Both the position numbers and the translations under genes were made by a program. Below are positions 52,452 through 60,849 of a DNA stretch of 64,000 bases, piece after piece. Below the pieces are notes generated by a model that had not been told where the DNA came from, did no database searches, and worked only from the letters and a program-made list of their open reading frames with translations. This DNA is from Pseudomonas marginalis (lineage in GTDB: Bacteria > Pseudomonadota > Gammaproteobacteria > Pseudomonadales > Pseudomonadaceae): the NCBI RefSeq assembly GCF_001645105.1, contig NZ_LKEG01000052.1:250508-314507 (forward strand), read 5' to 3'. Each line of letters begins with the position of its first letter. The first letter of the stretch is position 1.

Positions 52452-53963
52452 GTGCCGCGTCGCATCAACAGAGAGTTGAAGGCTCTCAGTGTCTGGGCTT
52501 TATCGTTAGCAATCAGCGGCTGCATCGGAACCGGAGGAATCGCCCCCCAAGGCCAGTCCCTCAACGCCAGCACACTGGCCACCGACGAAGCGATCCAGAG
52601 CGCCGCCCAGGACGCCCACTGGCCCGCCGCGCACTGGTGGCAAGCCTACGGCGACCCGCAATTGAACCGCTGGGTCGACCTCGCGACCCAACACAGCCCA
52701 AGCATGGCCATGGCCGCCGCTCGGGTGCGGGAGGCGCGGGCCATGGCCGGGATCGCCGAGTCGGCCGAGTCGTTGCAGATCAACAGCGACACCACCCTCA
52801 AGCGCCACAACTGGCCTAAGGATCAGTTCTATGGCCCCGGCGAACTGAGCGGTGCCAACACCTGGGACAACAATGCTTCCCTGGGCCTGAGCTATGCCCT
52901 CGACCTGTGGGGACGTGAAAGCAATGCCACCGAACGTGCCGTCGACCTGGCGCACATGAGCGCCGCCGAAGCGCGCCAGGCCCAGCTCGAATTGCAGAAC
53001 AACGTGGTCCGCGCCTATATCCAGCTGTCGTTGCACTACGCCAACCGCGATATCGTCGCGGCCACGCTGGCGCAGCAGCAGCAGATTCTCGACTTGGCCA
53101 ATAAGCGCCTGAATGCCGGGCTGGGCACCCATTTTGACGTCAGCCAGGCCGAAACACCGCTGCCGGAAACCCATCGTCAACTGGACGCCCTGGACGAAGA
53201 AATCGCCCTGAGCCGTAACCAACTGGCGGCGTTGGCGGGCAAAGGTCCGGGGGCGGGGGCGCAATTGCAACGTCCTACGCTGTCGTTGGCCGCACCGTTG
53301 AAATTGCCGTCGAGCCTGCCCGCGCAATTGCTCGGCCAACGCCCGGATGTGGTCGCCAGCCGCTGGCAAGTCGCGGCCCAGGCCCGTGGCATCGATGTCG
53401 TCCACGCCGGTTTCTACCCCAACGTCGACCTGGTCGGCAGCCTCGGCTACATGGCCACCGGCGGCGGTATGCTGGCGTTCCTGGCGGGCAAGAAATTCAA
53501 CTATAACGTTGGTCCGGCGATCACCTTGCCGATCTTCGACGGTGGCCGCCTGCGTGCGGAACTGGGCGAAGCCAGCGCCGGTTATGACATCGCCGTCGCC
53601 CGGTACAACCAGACCCTGGTCAATGCCCTCAAGGGCATCAGCGATCAGTTGATCCGCCGCGAATCGATGGACAAGCAATCTGTCTTCGCCGCGCAGTCGG
53701 TGGCCTCGGCGCAAAAGACCTACGACATCGCGATGATCGCCTACCAGCGCGGCCTCACGGATTACCTCAATGTGCTGAACGCCCAGACCTTGCTGTTCCG
53801 CCAGCAGCAGGTCGAGCAACAGGTACAGGCCGCTCGCTTGAGCGCCCACGCTGAACTGGTCACGGCCTTGGGCGGGGGGCTCGATGCCGGCAACGATGTA
53901 CCGCCACCCGCCCAGATCCTCCCGAGCAAGACCCCGGCGGCACTTGCCGTATTCGATCACTGA
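52452..53963 (+). CDS. NodT-type outer-membrane efflux lipoprotein
   Basis: A 503-residue OprM/TolC-class channel. The signal peptide ends in lipobox LAISGC (LKALSVWALSLAISGC). Two OEP repeats follow: WRQAYGDPQL-like WWQAYGDPQLNRWVDLATQH, ALDLWGRESNATERAVDLAH, GAGAQLQRPTLSLAAPLKLP, LGQRPDVVASRWQVAAQARG and GRLRAELGEASAGYDIAVAR. I prefer GTG 52452 (MPRRINRELKAL) so that the signal sequence is near the N-terminus; ATG 52392 would add 20 Pro-rich residues. It provides the outer-membrane exit for the FUSC pump encoded next. Confidence 0.86.
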   Translation: MPRRINRELKALSVWALSLAISGCIGTGGIAPQGQSLNASTLATDEAIQSAAQDAHWPAAHWWQAYGDPQLNRWVDLATQHSPSMAMAAARVREARAMAGIAESAESLQINSDTTLKRHNWPKDQFYGPGELSGANTWDNNASLGLSYALDLWGRESNATERAVDLAHMSAAEARQAQLELQNNVVRAYIQLSLHYANRDIVAATLAQQQQILDLANKRLNAGLGTHFDVSQAETPLPETHRQLDALDEEIALSRNQLAALAGKGPGAGAQLQRPTLSLAAPLKLPSSLPAQLLGQRPDVVASRWQVAAQARGIDVVHAGFYPNVDLVGSLGYMATGGGMLAFLAGKKFNYNVGPAITLPIFDGGRLRAELGEASAGYDIAVARYNQTLVNALKGISDQLIRRESMDKQSVFAAQSVASAQKTYDIAMIAYQRGLTDYLNVLNAQTLLFRQQQVEQQVQAARLSAHAELVTALGGGLDAGNDVPPPAQILPSKTPAALAVFDH

Positions 53964-53973
53964 GTAGGATGTG

Positions 53974-56151
53974 ATGACTTCCTTGCCTGCACCGCTGCGC
54001 TGGCTGCATTCCCTTGAGTGGCGCCGTGGTTTTTTCGACTGGGCACGCAGTGACGGCGTGACCTGGGTGTATATCTTCAAGGTGCTGGTCGCTGCCTTCC
54101 TCACGCTGTGGTTGGCCATGCGCCTGGAACTGCCGCAGCCGCGCACGGCGATGATCACGGTGTTTATCGTGATGCAACCGCAGAGCGGCCAGGTGTTTGC
54201 CAAGAGCTTCTATCGTTTCCTCGGCACCCTGGCGGGGTCGGCGGTGATGGTGCTGTTGATTGCCTTGTTTGCGCAGAACACCGAGTTGTTCCTTGGCGCG
54301 CTGGCGATCTGGGTCGGCATCTGCACCGCCGGCGCGACGCGCAACCGCAACTTCCGCGCCTATGGCTTCGTGCTGGCCGGCTATACCGCGGCGATGGTTG
54401 GCCTGCCGGCCCTGGCGCATCCGGATGGCGCCTTTATGGCGGCGGTGTGGCGGGTGCTGGAAATCTCCTTGGGGATTCTGTGCGCCACCCTGGTCAGCGC
54501 CGCGATCCTGCCGCAAACCAGCAGCGCTGCGATGCGCAACGCCTTGTACCAACGCTTTGGCGTGTTCGCGCTGTTCGTCACCGATGGCCTGCGCGGGCGC
54601 AGCCAGCGTGAAGGGTTCGAGGCGAGCAACGTGCGCTTTATCGCCGAAGCCGTGGGCCTGGAAGGGCTGCGCAGTGTCACGGTGTTTGAAGACCCGCATA
54701 TGCGTCGGCGCAATGGCCGGCTCAGTCGCCTCAACAGCGAATTCATGAGCATCACCACGCGCTTCAATGCCTTGCACCAGTTGCTTGAACGGCTGCGCAC
54801 GGACGAGGCGGACCATGTGGTGGCGGCGATCAAACCCGGCCTGCAAGACCTTGCCGAAGTGCTCGACGGCTTTTCCGGTCGCGCGCTCACCAGCCCCGAC
54901 GCGGCGCGCCTGGTCAACGCGCTGAGCGCCTACAAGGACGGTCTGCCGGCCAAGGTCCGCAGCCTGCGTGCGGCCTTCCAGGAAGCAGACCCCACCGAAG
55001 CCGAGCAACTGGATTTCCACACGGCCTACGAACTGCTGTATCGCTTCGTCGATGACCTGCACAACTATGCGCAAACCCACGCTTCCCTGGCCGACCACAG
55101 CCATGCGCGCGAGCAGTGGGACGAAACCTTTATCCCCAAAACCAACTGGCTGGCCTGCGCCGCCTCGGGGATTCGCGCGTCTTTCATCCTGATCGTGCTC
55201 GGCAGTTATTGGGTGGCCACCGCCTGGCCCAGCGGCGCGACCATGACCTTGATCGCCGCCGCGACTGTCGGCCTGTCCGCCGCGACGCCCAACCCCAAGC
55301 GCATGGCCTTCCAGATGGCCTGCGGCACCTTGATCGGCGCGCTGGTGGGCTTTATCGAAATGTTCTTCGTGTTCCCCTGGATCGACGGCTTCCCGCTGCT
55401 GTGCGTGATGCTCGCCCCGGTGATCATCTGTGGCGCGTTCCTCGCCTCGCGGCCGCAATACGCGGGCGTCGGCGTCGGCCTGCTGATCTTTTTCAGCACC
55501 GGTTCGGTGCCGGACAACCTCACGGTCTACAACCCCTACACCTTTATCAACGACTACATCGCCATGGTCATCGGCATGCTGGTGTGCGCGGCGGCGGGTG
55601 CGATCATCCTGCCGCCCAACAGCCGCTGGCTGTGGCGCCGGTTGGAGCAGGACCTGCGTGAGCAGGTGGTGTATGCGATCAGCGGCAAGCTCAAGGGCCT
55701 GGCTTCAAGTTTTGAAAGCCGCACCCGCGACCTGCTGCACCAGGCCTACGGCCTCGCGGTCGGCCAGCCGCAGGTGCAGCGTGACTTGCTGCGCTGGATG
55801 TTTGTGGTGCTGGAAGTCGGCCACGCGATCATCGAGCTGCGCAAGGAGCAGGCGATTTTGCCGGTGCACCCGGCGTACGCCGAATCCCAGCCCTGGCGCC
55901 AGGCGATCCGGGTGATGGGCCGTTCGCTGGTGCGGCTATTCCTGCAACCCAGCGCCAGCAACCTGGAGCGTGGCTTGATTGCCGTCGACCATGCGATCAG
56001 CCGCGTGCAGGCCACCGACGAACCTTTCGCCCCGCACTTCGACACCTCGGCGCTGCGCCGGGTGAAGAGTTACCTGCACTTTATCCGCACCTCGTTGCTC
56101 GACCCGCAATCACCCCTGGCGGCCCTCAAAGGAGCCACGCATGCCTCGTGA
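53974..56151 (+). CDS. FUSC-family inner-membrane efflux protein (AaeB-like)
   Basis: A 725-residue membrane protein with two clusters of about five transmembrane helices (residues 25-175 and 385-530) around cytoplasmic domains, as in AaeB, which exports p-hydroxybenzoate and related aromatic acids. Typical segments are ALRLELPQPRTAMI-like AMRLELPQPRTAMITVFIVM and AATVGLSAATPNPKRMAFQM. AGGA lies four bases before ATG 53974; a GTG directly in front could also be used. The stop overlaps the DUF1656 gene by eleven bases. It lies in an operon of outer-membrane factor, FUSC, DUF1656 and HlyD genes. Confidence 0.88.
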   Translation: MTSLPAPLRWLHSLEWRRGFFDWARSDGVTWVYIFKVLVAAFLTLWLAMRLELPQPRTAMITVFIVMQPQSGQVFAKSFYRFLGTLAGSAVMVLLIALFAQNTELFLGALAIWVGICTAGATRNRNFRAYGFVLAGYTAAMVGLPALAHPDGAFMAAVWRVLEISLGILCATLVSAAILPQTSSAAMRNALYQRFGVFALFVTDGLRGRSQREGFEASNVRFIAEAVGLEGLRSVTVFEDPHMRRRNGRLSRLNSEFMSITTRFNALHQLLERLRTDEADHVVAAIKPGLQDLAEVLDGFSGRALTSPDAARLVNALSAYKDGLPAKVRSLRAAFQEADPTEAEQLDFHTAYELLYRFVDDLHNYAQTHASLADHSHAREQWDETFIPKTNWLACAASGIRASFILIVLGSYWVATAWPSGATMTLIAAATVGLSAATPNPKRMAFQMACGTLIGALVGFIEMFFVFPWIDGFPLLCVMLAPVIICGAFLASRPQYAGVGVGLLIFFSTGSVPDNLTVYNPYTFINDYIAMVIGMLVCAAAGAIILPPNSRWLWRRLEQDLREQVVYAISGKLKGLASSFESRTRDLLHQAYGLAVGQPQVQRDLLRWMFVVLEVGHAIIELRKEQAILPVHPAYAESQPWRQAIRVMGRSLVRLFLQPSASNLERGLIAVDHAISRVQATDEPFAPHFDTSALRRVKSYLHFIRTSLLDPQSPLAALKGATHAS

Positions 56152-56341
56152 AATCGCCTTCCACGGCGTGTACATGCCGACCATGACCCTGATGTTTTTG
56201 GTCGCCGCCGTCCTGGCCTGGGCGCTGGACCGCTTCCTGGCCGGGTTCGACCTGTACCGTTTTTTCTGGCACCCGGCGTTGCTGCGCCTGAGCCTGTTCG
56301 TTTGCCTGTTCGGCGCCCTGGCGCTGACCGTTTACCGTTGA
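56141..56341 (+). CDS. DUF1656 small membrane protein (AaeX-like)
   Basis: A 66-residue protein with two transmembrane helices (MTLMFLVAAVLAWALDRFLA and LLRLSLFVCLFGALALTVYR). The FHGVYMP motif near the N-terminus is characteristic of DUF1656/AaeX proteins, which always accompany FUSC/HlyD aromatic-acid efflux genes. The start overlaps the FUSC gene by eleven bases, with AAAGGAG upstream. Confidence 0.88.
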   Translation: MPREIAFHGVYMPTMTLMFLVAAVLAWALDRFLAGFDLYRFFWHPALLRLSLFVCLFGALALTVYR

Positions 56342-56351
56342 GAATGCCCCG

Positions 56352-57215
56352 ATGAAAAAGTTTTTCAGCCTGCTCGCGACCTTACTGGTACTGGCCTTGG
56401 CGATCTGGATTGGCCGCACGTTGTGGGTGCACTACATGGAAACGCCCTGGACCCGCGACGGCCGCGTACGCGCCGACATCATCAATGTGGCCGCCGACGT
56501 CACCGGTGAAGTGGTCGACGTGCCGGTACGCGATAACCAACGGGTGAAAAAGGGCGACCTGCTGATGCAGATCGACCCTGAGCACTACCGCATCGCCGTC
56601 AAGCAGGCGCAATCCCTCGTAGCCTCCCGCAAAGCCACCTGGGAAATGCGCAAGGTCAACGCCCACCGACGTGCTGACCTCGATGCGCTGGTGATCTCCA
56701 AGGAAAACCGCGACGACGCCAGCAATATCGCCGACTCGGCGCTGGCGGATTATCAGCACGCGCTGGCGCAATTGGAGGCGGCCGAACTCAACTTGAAACG
56801 CACGCAGGTGGTGGCAGCGGTGGATGGTTATGTCACCAACCTCAACGTGCATCGAGGCGACTACGCACGTATCGGCGAAGCCAAGATGGCGGTGGTGGAC
56901 ATGAACTCATTCTGGGTTTACGGCTTTTTCGAAGAAACCAAATTGCCCCATGTGAAAGTCGGTGACCCAGCCGATATGCAGTTGATGAGCGGCGAGACGC
57001 TGAAGGGCCACGTAGAAAGCATCGCGCGCGGTATCTACGACCGCGACAACCCCGAGAGCCGCGAGCTGATCGCCGATGTGAACCCGACCTTCAACTGGGT
57101 GCGCCTGGCCCAGCGGGTGCCGGTGCGTATTCATATTGATGCGGTGCCGGAGGGTGTGTTGTTGGCGGCGGGTATTACTTGCACCGTGATTGTGCGGGAG
57201 TTGTCGGAAGATTGA
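56352..57215 (+). CDS. HlyD-type periplasmic adaptor (AaeA-like)
   Basis: A 287-residue membrane-fusion protein: an N-terminal anchor (FFSLLATLLVLALAIWIGRT), first lipoyl half ADVTGEVVDVPVRDNQRVKK, a helical hairpin, second lipoyl half TQVVAAVDGYVTNLNVHRGD and a beta-barrel domain (DMNSFWVYGFFEETKLPHVK). With the FUSC and NodT proteins it forms an aromatic-acid efflux system. Its last ~17 codons are repeated as a relic at 57976-58027, showing that its 3' end took part in a tandem duplication. Confidence 0.88.
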   Translation: MKKFFSLLATLLVLALAIWIGRTLWVHYMETPWTRDGRVRADIINVAADVTGEVVDVPVRDNQRVKKGDLLMQIDPEHYRIAVKQAQSLVASRKATWEMRKVNAHRRADLDALVISKENRDDASNIADSALADYQHALAQLEAAELNLKRTQVVAAVDGYVTNLNVHRGDYARIGEAKMAVVDMNSFWVYGFFEETKLPHVKVGDPADMQLMSGETLKGHVESIARGIYDRDNPESRELIADVNPTFNWVRLAQRVPVRIHIDAVPEGVLLAAGITCTVIVRELSED

Positions 57216-57221
57216 GGTCGG

Positions 57222-57680
57222 TTACTGGAATATCGTTTTGGCTCTGGCTTTGCGACGGCGTTTGACCTGCAAGATACTGACGTATCGGCGGTGGTTTCTT
57301 GTGTTGAGCATCAGCAGGCAGACCAATGATTGAAACAAGGGAAATACTGCAAACAGAGTAATGGGATGATTTCCTAAGTAGCCAGCCGACAGTAATGCGT
57401 TCAGTGTCGCGACGCCTACAAGTAGTGTCGACCCTGAACGTAAGCCCGCCGCGATCAGCGCTGACCCAACGCACATTGCCAATATTAATAAAAGGCATGC
57501 CGCTATCGCATATTCGCTGGGGAGATAGTTGATTCGGGCGTAGTACGACAGGCTATGTGACAGGTTCCCTGAACTACTGGCCAAGATCATGGCTACCGCC
57601 GTTCCAACGGTGAAAGCAAAGCGCTTGGTGTGGCGGCTCAATGTTCCCTCCGCTGGCATAGGGTCGTTTTTATTGCTCAT
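57222..57680 (-). CDS. Unknown membrane protein, copy 1 of duplicated module (A1)
   Basis: A 152-residue protein, not recognised. Four hydrophobic segments are visible, near residues 22-40, 58-77, 83-103 and 108-125. The GNLSHSLSYYA motif lies after the first segment, and a very basic C-terminus follows (NHRRYVSILQVKRRRKARAK ...TIFQ). ATG 57680 overlaps the end of the small soluble gene (B1) by eleven bases, so the two are coupled. A second copy of the same length lies at 58034-58492. The last ~65 coding and 3' bases are identical between copies although the middle has diverged. It converges with the AaeA-like gene, six bases apart. Confidence 0.65.
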   Translation of the reverse strand: MSNKNDPMPAEGTLSRHTKRFAFTVGTAVAMILASSSGNLSHSLSYYARINYLPSEYAIAACLLLILAMCVGSALIAAGLRSGSTLLVGVATLNALLSAGYLGNHPITLFAVFPLFQSLVCLLMLNTRNHRRYVSILQVKRRRKARAKTIFQ

Positions 57681-57942
57681 GGCTGTCGAACTCCTCATAG
57701 AGGGCGATGACGAGGTGGTTGATGTTTCCTGACAGAACGCTGCCGGTTACTGCAAAAGCGCCGCCTAACTGATCAGCAATTTGAATGAGAATGTCCTGAC
57801 GTAATTGGACATTGCTGAAACGTTTTGGAAGTTTTCCGGCCAACTGCTGTAAGCGGACTATTTCGCGAGGATGACGAGGGTTCTGCAGAAGTAGAACTTC
57901 GTTTGTCAGCTTTGCGCGTTCCTGGCGCCCGGTTATTCTCAT
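57670..57942 (-). CDS. Unknown small soluble protein, copy 1 of duplicated module (B1)
   Basis: A 90-residue protein without membrane segments, not recognised. A basic N-terminal half reads RQERAKLTNEVLLLQNPRHP and a likely helical RLQQLAGKLPKRFSN. The acidic C-terminus IALYEEFDSHE is shared with copy B2. It lies upstream of and overlaps A1. The conserved pairing of a soluble and a membrane protein in both copies suggests they work together. No function is proposed. Confidence 0.6.
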   Translation of the reverse strand: MRITGRQERAKLTNEVLLLQNPRHPREIVRLQQLAGKLPKRFSNVQLRQDILIQIADQLGGAFAVTGSVLSGNINHLVIALYEEFDSHEQ

Positions 57943-57975
57943 GGTGGTCGCCCAGACTCAGGGGGCCGAAAGGGG

Positions 57976-58027
57976 GGCGGCGGGTATCACTTGTACCGTG
58001 ATCGTACGGGATTTGTCGGAAGATTGA
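57976..58027 (+). pseudogene. Relic of the 3' end of the AaeA-like gene
   Basis: Bases 57976-58027 reproduce the last ~17 codons and stop of the efflux adaptor gene (57164-57215) at a fixed offset of 812 bases, with a few substitutions. The frame reads AAGITCTVIVRDLSED-stop against AAGITCTVIVRELSED-stop. It has no start of its own and marks the junction of the tandem duplication. Confidence 0.85.
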
Positions 58028-58033
58028 GGTCGG

Positions 58034-58492
58034 TTACTGGAATATCGTTTTGGCTCTGGCTTTGCGACGGCGTTTGACCCGCAAGATACTGGTATAACGC
58101 CGGTGATTTTTTGAGTTGATAACCAAGATGTAGAGCAGCGCCGAGAATAGCGGCAATACGTTGAGCAATGTCACAGCATGACTGCTGAGATAGGCGATCG
58201 CGAGCAAGATATTCGCGATAGTCAGGGGTATAAGCACTCGAAATGCATGGCGGGATCCGTCCCACAACATCGTTTGCCCCGTGTAGAAGATCAAGCAGAG
58301 TGCTACGCCGGTTCCGAAAGTATATTCGGTGGAAAAGTGATAGACCTTTGCGTAGTACGAAAGGCTATGTGCCATGTTGCCGGCAATCGCGTTCAAGCAA
58401 AGCAGTAAGGTCGCCCCCCATGTCGGTAAAAAGCGGTACGCGTAACGTCGCCAAATTAAATACTCCCGGAAGGGGTCGACGCTATATTTCAT
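58034..58492 (-). CDS. Unknown membrane protein, copy 2 of duplicated module (A2)
   Basis: A 152-residue paralogue of A1 with the same topology. It keeps GNMAHSLSYYA, the AYLSSHAVTLLNVLPLF segment and the basic end NHRRYTSILRVKRRRKARAK ...TIFQ, while other positions differ widely. ATG 58492 overlaps B2 by eleven bases, as in copy 1. The near identity of the 3' ends against a diverged middle points to recent gene conversion or strong constraint at the C-terminus. Confidence 0.65.
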   Translation of the reverse strand: MKYSVDPFREYLIWRRYAYRFLPTWGATLLLCLNAIAGNMAHSLSYYAKVYHFSTEYTFGTGVALCLIFYTGQTMLWDGSRHAFRVLIPLTIANILLAIAYLSSHAVTLLNVLPLFSALLYILVINSKNHRRYTSILRVKRRRKARAKTIFQ

Positions 58493-58790
58493 GGCTGTCG
58501 AACTCCTCGTACAGTGCAATGATTACGTGGTTGACGTTCCCGGATAGGCTGCTACCCGCAACAGCCAAAGTGGCTCCGATTTGATCGTTGATCTGAGTCA
58601 TGATGCTTAGGCGTATTTGGGAATTGCTGAAGCGTCTGGGCAACTCCCCAGATAGCTGTTTCAGGCGAATGATCGCGCTGGGATGGCGAGGGTTTTTCAG
58701 GCGTAACACTTCGCTTGTTAACTTTGCGCGCTCTTGGCGAGTCGTGGTGTGCGCATCTGGCACACCGCTTCGCAGGAAATCGCTTGGCAT
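58482..58790 (-). CDS. Unknown small soluble protein, copy 2 of duplicated module (B2)
   Basis: A 102-residue paralogue of B1. The extra N-terminus (MPSDFLRSGVPDAHTTT) is followed by RQERAKLTSEVLRLKNPRHP, GELPRRFSN, LSGNVNHVIIALYEEFDSHE. The start at ATG 58790 follows AGGTGAAAGG; a shorter start is possible. It forms a coupled pair with A2. Confidence 0.6.
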   Translation of the reverse strand: MPSDFLRSGVPDAHTTTRQERAKLTSEVLRLKNPRHPSAIIRLKQLSGELPRRFSNSQIRLSIMTQINDQIGATLAVAGSSLSGNVNHVIIALYEEFDSHEI

Positions 58791-58895
58791 CCTTTCACCT
58801 GTGAGTAGACAGAGGTGAAAGAGCCTGCGGATAGTTTCCTTGGCGTGATGTCAGGCCGTTCGCTGTTTTATGTAGGAACCGGCCTGATGGTTATT

Positions 58896-59297
58896 TCATG
58901 GCGCGATAAACGTCTCATGCAGGTGGCGCCACAGCAGTGCGCCGCTGGCCTGCTTCTCAAAGATCACCGTGGCACGGCGGTCCGTCCGGGTGCCGCTGTC
59001 GTCGATCTGATGCTCGCGGTAAGTCACCGTGGCGCCACGCGCATGCCGGTCAATCCCGGCCATCTCGCTCAAGGTGATTTTCAACCCCGGGCGCATGCCA
59101 CCCAAGCGCGTGAACAGCGCATTCACCCCGGCCGCATTGACCCGTGTGCCGGTAGCGGGAGCGATCATGCTGAACGCCGGCGAGAAACGCGCAAGCAGGT
59201 TTTGCAAGGTGCCTTCGGGTGCAACGCCGGCAAACCATTGCTCGATTTCGACGTGGGTCTGGATCACTTCTTCAAAAAAATCGCTGTAGTCAATCAT
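58896..59297 (-). CDS. NTF2-like (SnoaL/DUF4440-type) protein
   Basis: A 133-residue protein with an NTF2-like pattern: an N-terminal helix (SDFFEEVIQTHVEIEQWFAG), a central helix (VNALFTRLGGMRPGLKI) and a C-terminal antiparallel sheet (TVTYREHQIDDSGTRTDRRA, WRHLHETFI). The fold hosts many enzymes and binding proteins; no active-site set is recognisable. It lies upstream of the SDR gene on the same strand with an 83-base gap. Confidence 0.65.
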   Translation of the reverse strand: MIDYSDFFEEVIQTHVEIEQWFAGVAPEGTLQNLLARFSPAFSMIAPATGTRVNAAGVNALFTRLGGMRPGLKITLSEMAGIDRHARGATVTYREHQIDDSGTRTDRRATVIFEKQASGALLWRHLHETFIAP

Positions 59298-59380
59298 CAG
59301 TGAGGCTCGCTGGCAGGGGTATGGCAGAGGCTTGGTATTTGCCGCTGAAAGTGCAGGGGGTTATTGACTGGAATGAAAGG

Positions 59381-60193
59381 TTAGAGCGAACCGGTCAGCC
59401 CAAAGCGTTTCTTCAACACCGTCTCCAACAACCCCTTGGGCAACAATGCCGCCATCAATGGCAACGCCCGACTGCCATTGCCCGAACGTAGCAGGCGCGG
59501 CGCCTGAGGTTGCTGGACGGCCTTGAGCACATCCGCTGCAAACACGCTGGCCGAGGTCGGTTTGTCTTGAGAGGCCTGGCTGCGCGCACGAATGCCGTCG
59601 CGCAACGGCCACCACGGCGATTGTTCATTGATCAACAGTTCGGCCTGGGCGCCGGCGTTTTTGGCGAAGTGGGTGTTGATGGCGCCGGGTTGCACTTCCA
59701 TGACGCTCACGCCAAAGGGCGCCAGTTCCATGCGCAATGCATCGCTCAATGCATGCACAGCGGCTTTGGAGGCGCAGTACGCGCCAGCAAATGGCGTCAC
59801 CAGCACGCCGGAAACGCTGCCGATGTTGACCACCAACCCTTTGTTGCGACGCAGGGCAGGGAACAGCGCCTGGGTCACGCCGACGATGGAAAACACATTG
59901 GTCTCGAATTGGCGCTGCATCGCCTCGGTGCCGCCGTCCAGCAACGGCCCCATGGCGCCATAGCCGGCGTTGTTGACCAGCACATCCAGTTCGCCCAGTT
60001 GTTCGGCGAGCCGTTGCAGGGCGGCGCTGTCGTTGACGTCCAATTGCACGGCGTTAAAGCCTGCGGCGGACAAACCGGCGACATCTTCCGCACGGCGAGC
60101 GCTGGCCCACACGTCGTAGCCGGCGGTCTTGAAGGCATCGGCGAGGGCGCGGCCGATACCGCTGGAGCAACCGGTGATGAGTACGTTGGGCAT
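59381..60193 (-). CDS. Short-chain dehydrogenase/reductase
   Basis: A 270-residue classical SDR. It shows the NAD(P)-binding ITGCSSGIGRALADAF at residues 5-20, LVNNAGYGAMGPL (NNAG motif), the catalytic Ser in NIGSVSGVLVTPFAG and the YxxxK motif in YCASKAAVHALSDALR. Arg/Ser after the first strand (ASARRAEDV) suggests an NADP preference. The substrate is unknown. It is fourteen bases downstream of the small membrane-protein gene. Confidence 0.87.
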   Translation of the reverse strand: MPNVLITGCSSGIGRALADAFKTAGYDVWASARRAEDVAGLSAAGFNAVQLDVNDSAALQRLAEQLGELDVLVNNAGYGAMGPLLDGGTEAMQRQFETNVFSIVGVTQALFPALRRNKGLVVNIGSVSGVLVTPFAGAYCASKAAVHALSDALRMELAPFGVSVMEVQPGAINTHFAKNAGAQAELLINEQSPWWPLRDGIRARSQASQDKPTSASVFAADVLKAVQQPQAPRLLRSGNGSRALPLMAALLPKGLLETVLKKRFGLTGSL

Positions 60194-60207
60194 GGGTCAG
60201 TCCTTTG

Positions 60208-60672
60208 TCAGTCCGAGAAACTGCCTTGCAGGTGCTCGGCACGAAATTCCAGGGTTTGCGGGCGGTAGCCGGGGCGTAAAGGCGGTGTGGGCAGGCAATC
60301 GTCCCAGGTGGCGCCGGCCTGCAACTCACCTGGGCCGCGGTAGCGTGGGGCGGCGTAGACGTTGTCGGCGAGGTTGACGGTGTCGCCCGGCGCATAGGCG
60401 GCGACGCGCCAACGCAGCTCGGTGAGGGGCACGTCGTTGCCGTTGTTCAGGGTCAGTTTGAGTGGGCGGTCGGCCGGGCATTCTTCTGGGGCGTAGGTAA
60501 TGCGCAGTTCCAGGCGGGCCAGTTGTGAGGCTTCGCGATTATCCAGCCACACCACCCAGATCGCTATGAGCCCGAGGCCGACAGCGGCGGCCAGCGACAC
60601 GGGCAAGGCTCTGGCCGGGTAGCGCAGTAGCAGGATCAGCCAAGTGATGATCAGTAGAACGCCAAAGAACAT
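60208..60672 (-). CDS. Small inner-membrane protein of unknown function
   Basis: A 154-residue protein with two N-terminal transmembrane helices (MFFGVLLIITWLILLLRYPA and LPVSLAAAVGLGLIAIWVVW) and a periplasmic domain of about 100 residues that looks like a beta-sandwich (LELRITYAPEECPADRPLKL, ELRWRVAAYAPGDTVNL). I do not recognise a characterised family. It is probably in one transcript with the SDR gene. Confidence 0.68.
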   Translation of the reverse strand: MFFGVLLIITWLILLLRYPARALPVSLAAAVGLGLIAIWVVWLDNREASQLARLELRITYAPEECPADRPLKLTLNNGNDVPLTELRWRVAAYAPGDTVNLADNVYAAPRYRGPGELQAGATWDDCLPTPPLRPGYRPQTLEFRAEHLQGSFSD

Positions 60673-60754
60673 GGTGACAGTCTCATATGCGGATAAAACA
60701 TCCTACTCGCGCGATGGCCTGGATGCCTATCGCAGGATCGGTTTTCCTTTATGA

Positions 60755-60783
60755 GGAACCTAACAACGCGTTTTTTCCACAGA
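60755..60783 (+). promoter_or_regulatory. Perfect hrp box 1 (HrpL-type ECF sigma promoter)
   Basis: GGAACC at 60755-60760, exactly 16 bases, then CCACAGA at 60777-60783. This matches the hrp-box consensus GGAACC-N15/16-CCACNNA at every specified position. It lies 66 bases before the ATG of the gene at 60850, on the same strand. Confidence 0.88.
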
Positions 60784-60849
60784 GCCAACATAGGGAAATA
60801 CGGTTTATCCAGGACGATATCCACGCAGTCTGATCAAGTGAGATGAATA

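Noticed and set aside
58875..58880. GGAACC on the plus strand, possible hrp box
   Set aside because: The bases 15-17 downstream read CATG rather than CCAC, and the next gene is on the opposite strand.
58815..59303. Plus-strand 162-codon frame
   Set aside because: Antisense to the NTF2-like gene, with low-complexity composition and no ribosome site.
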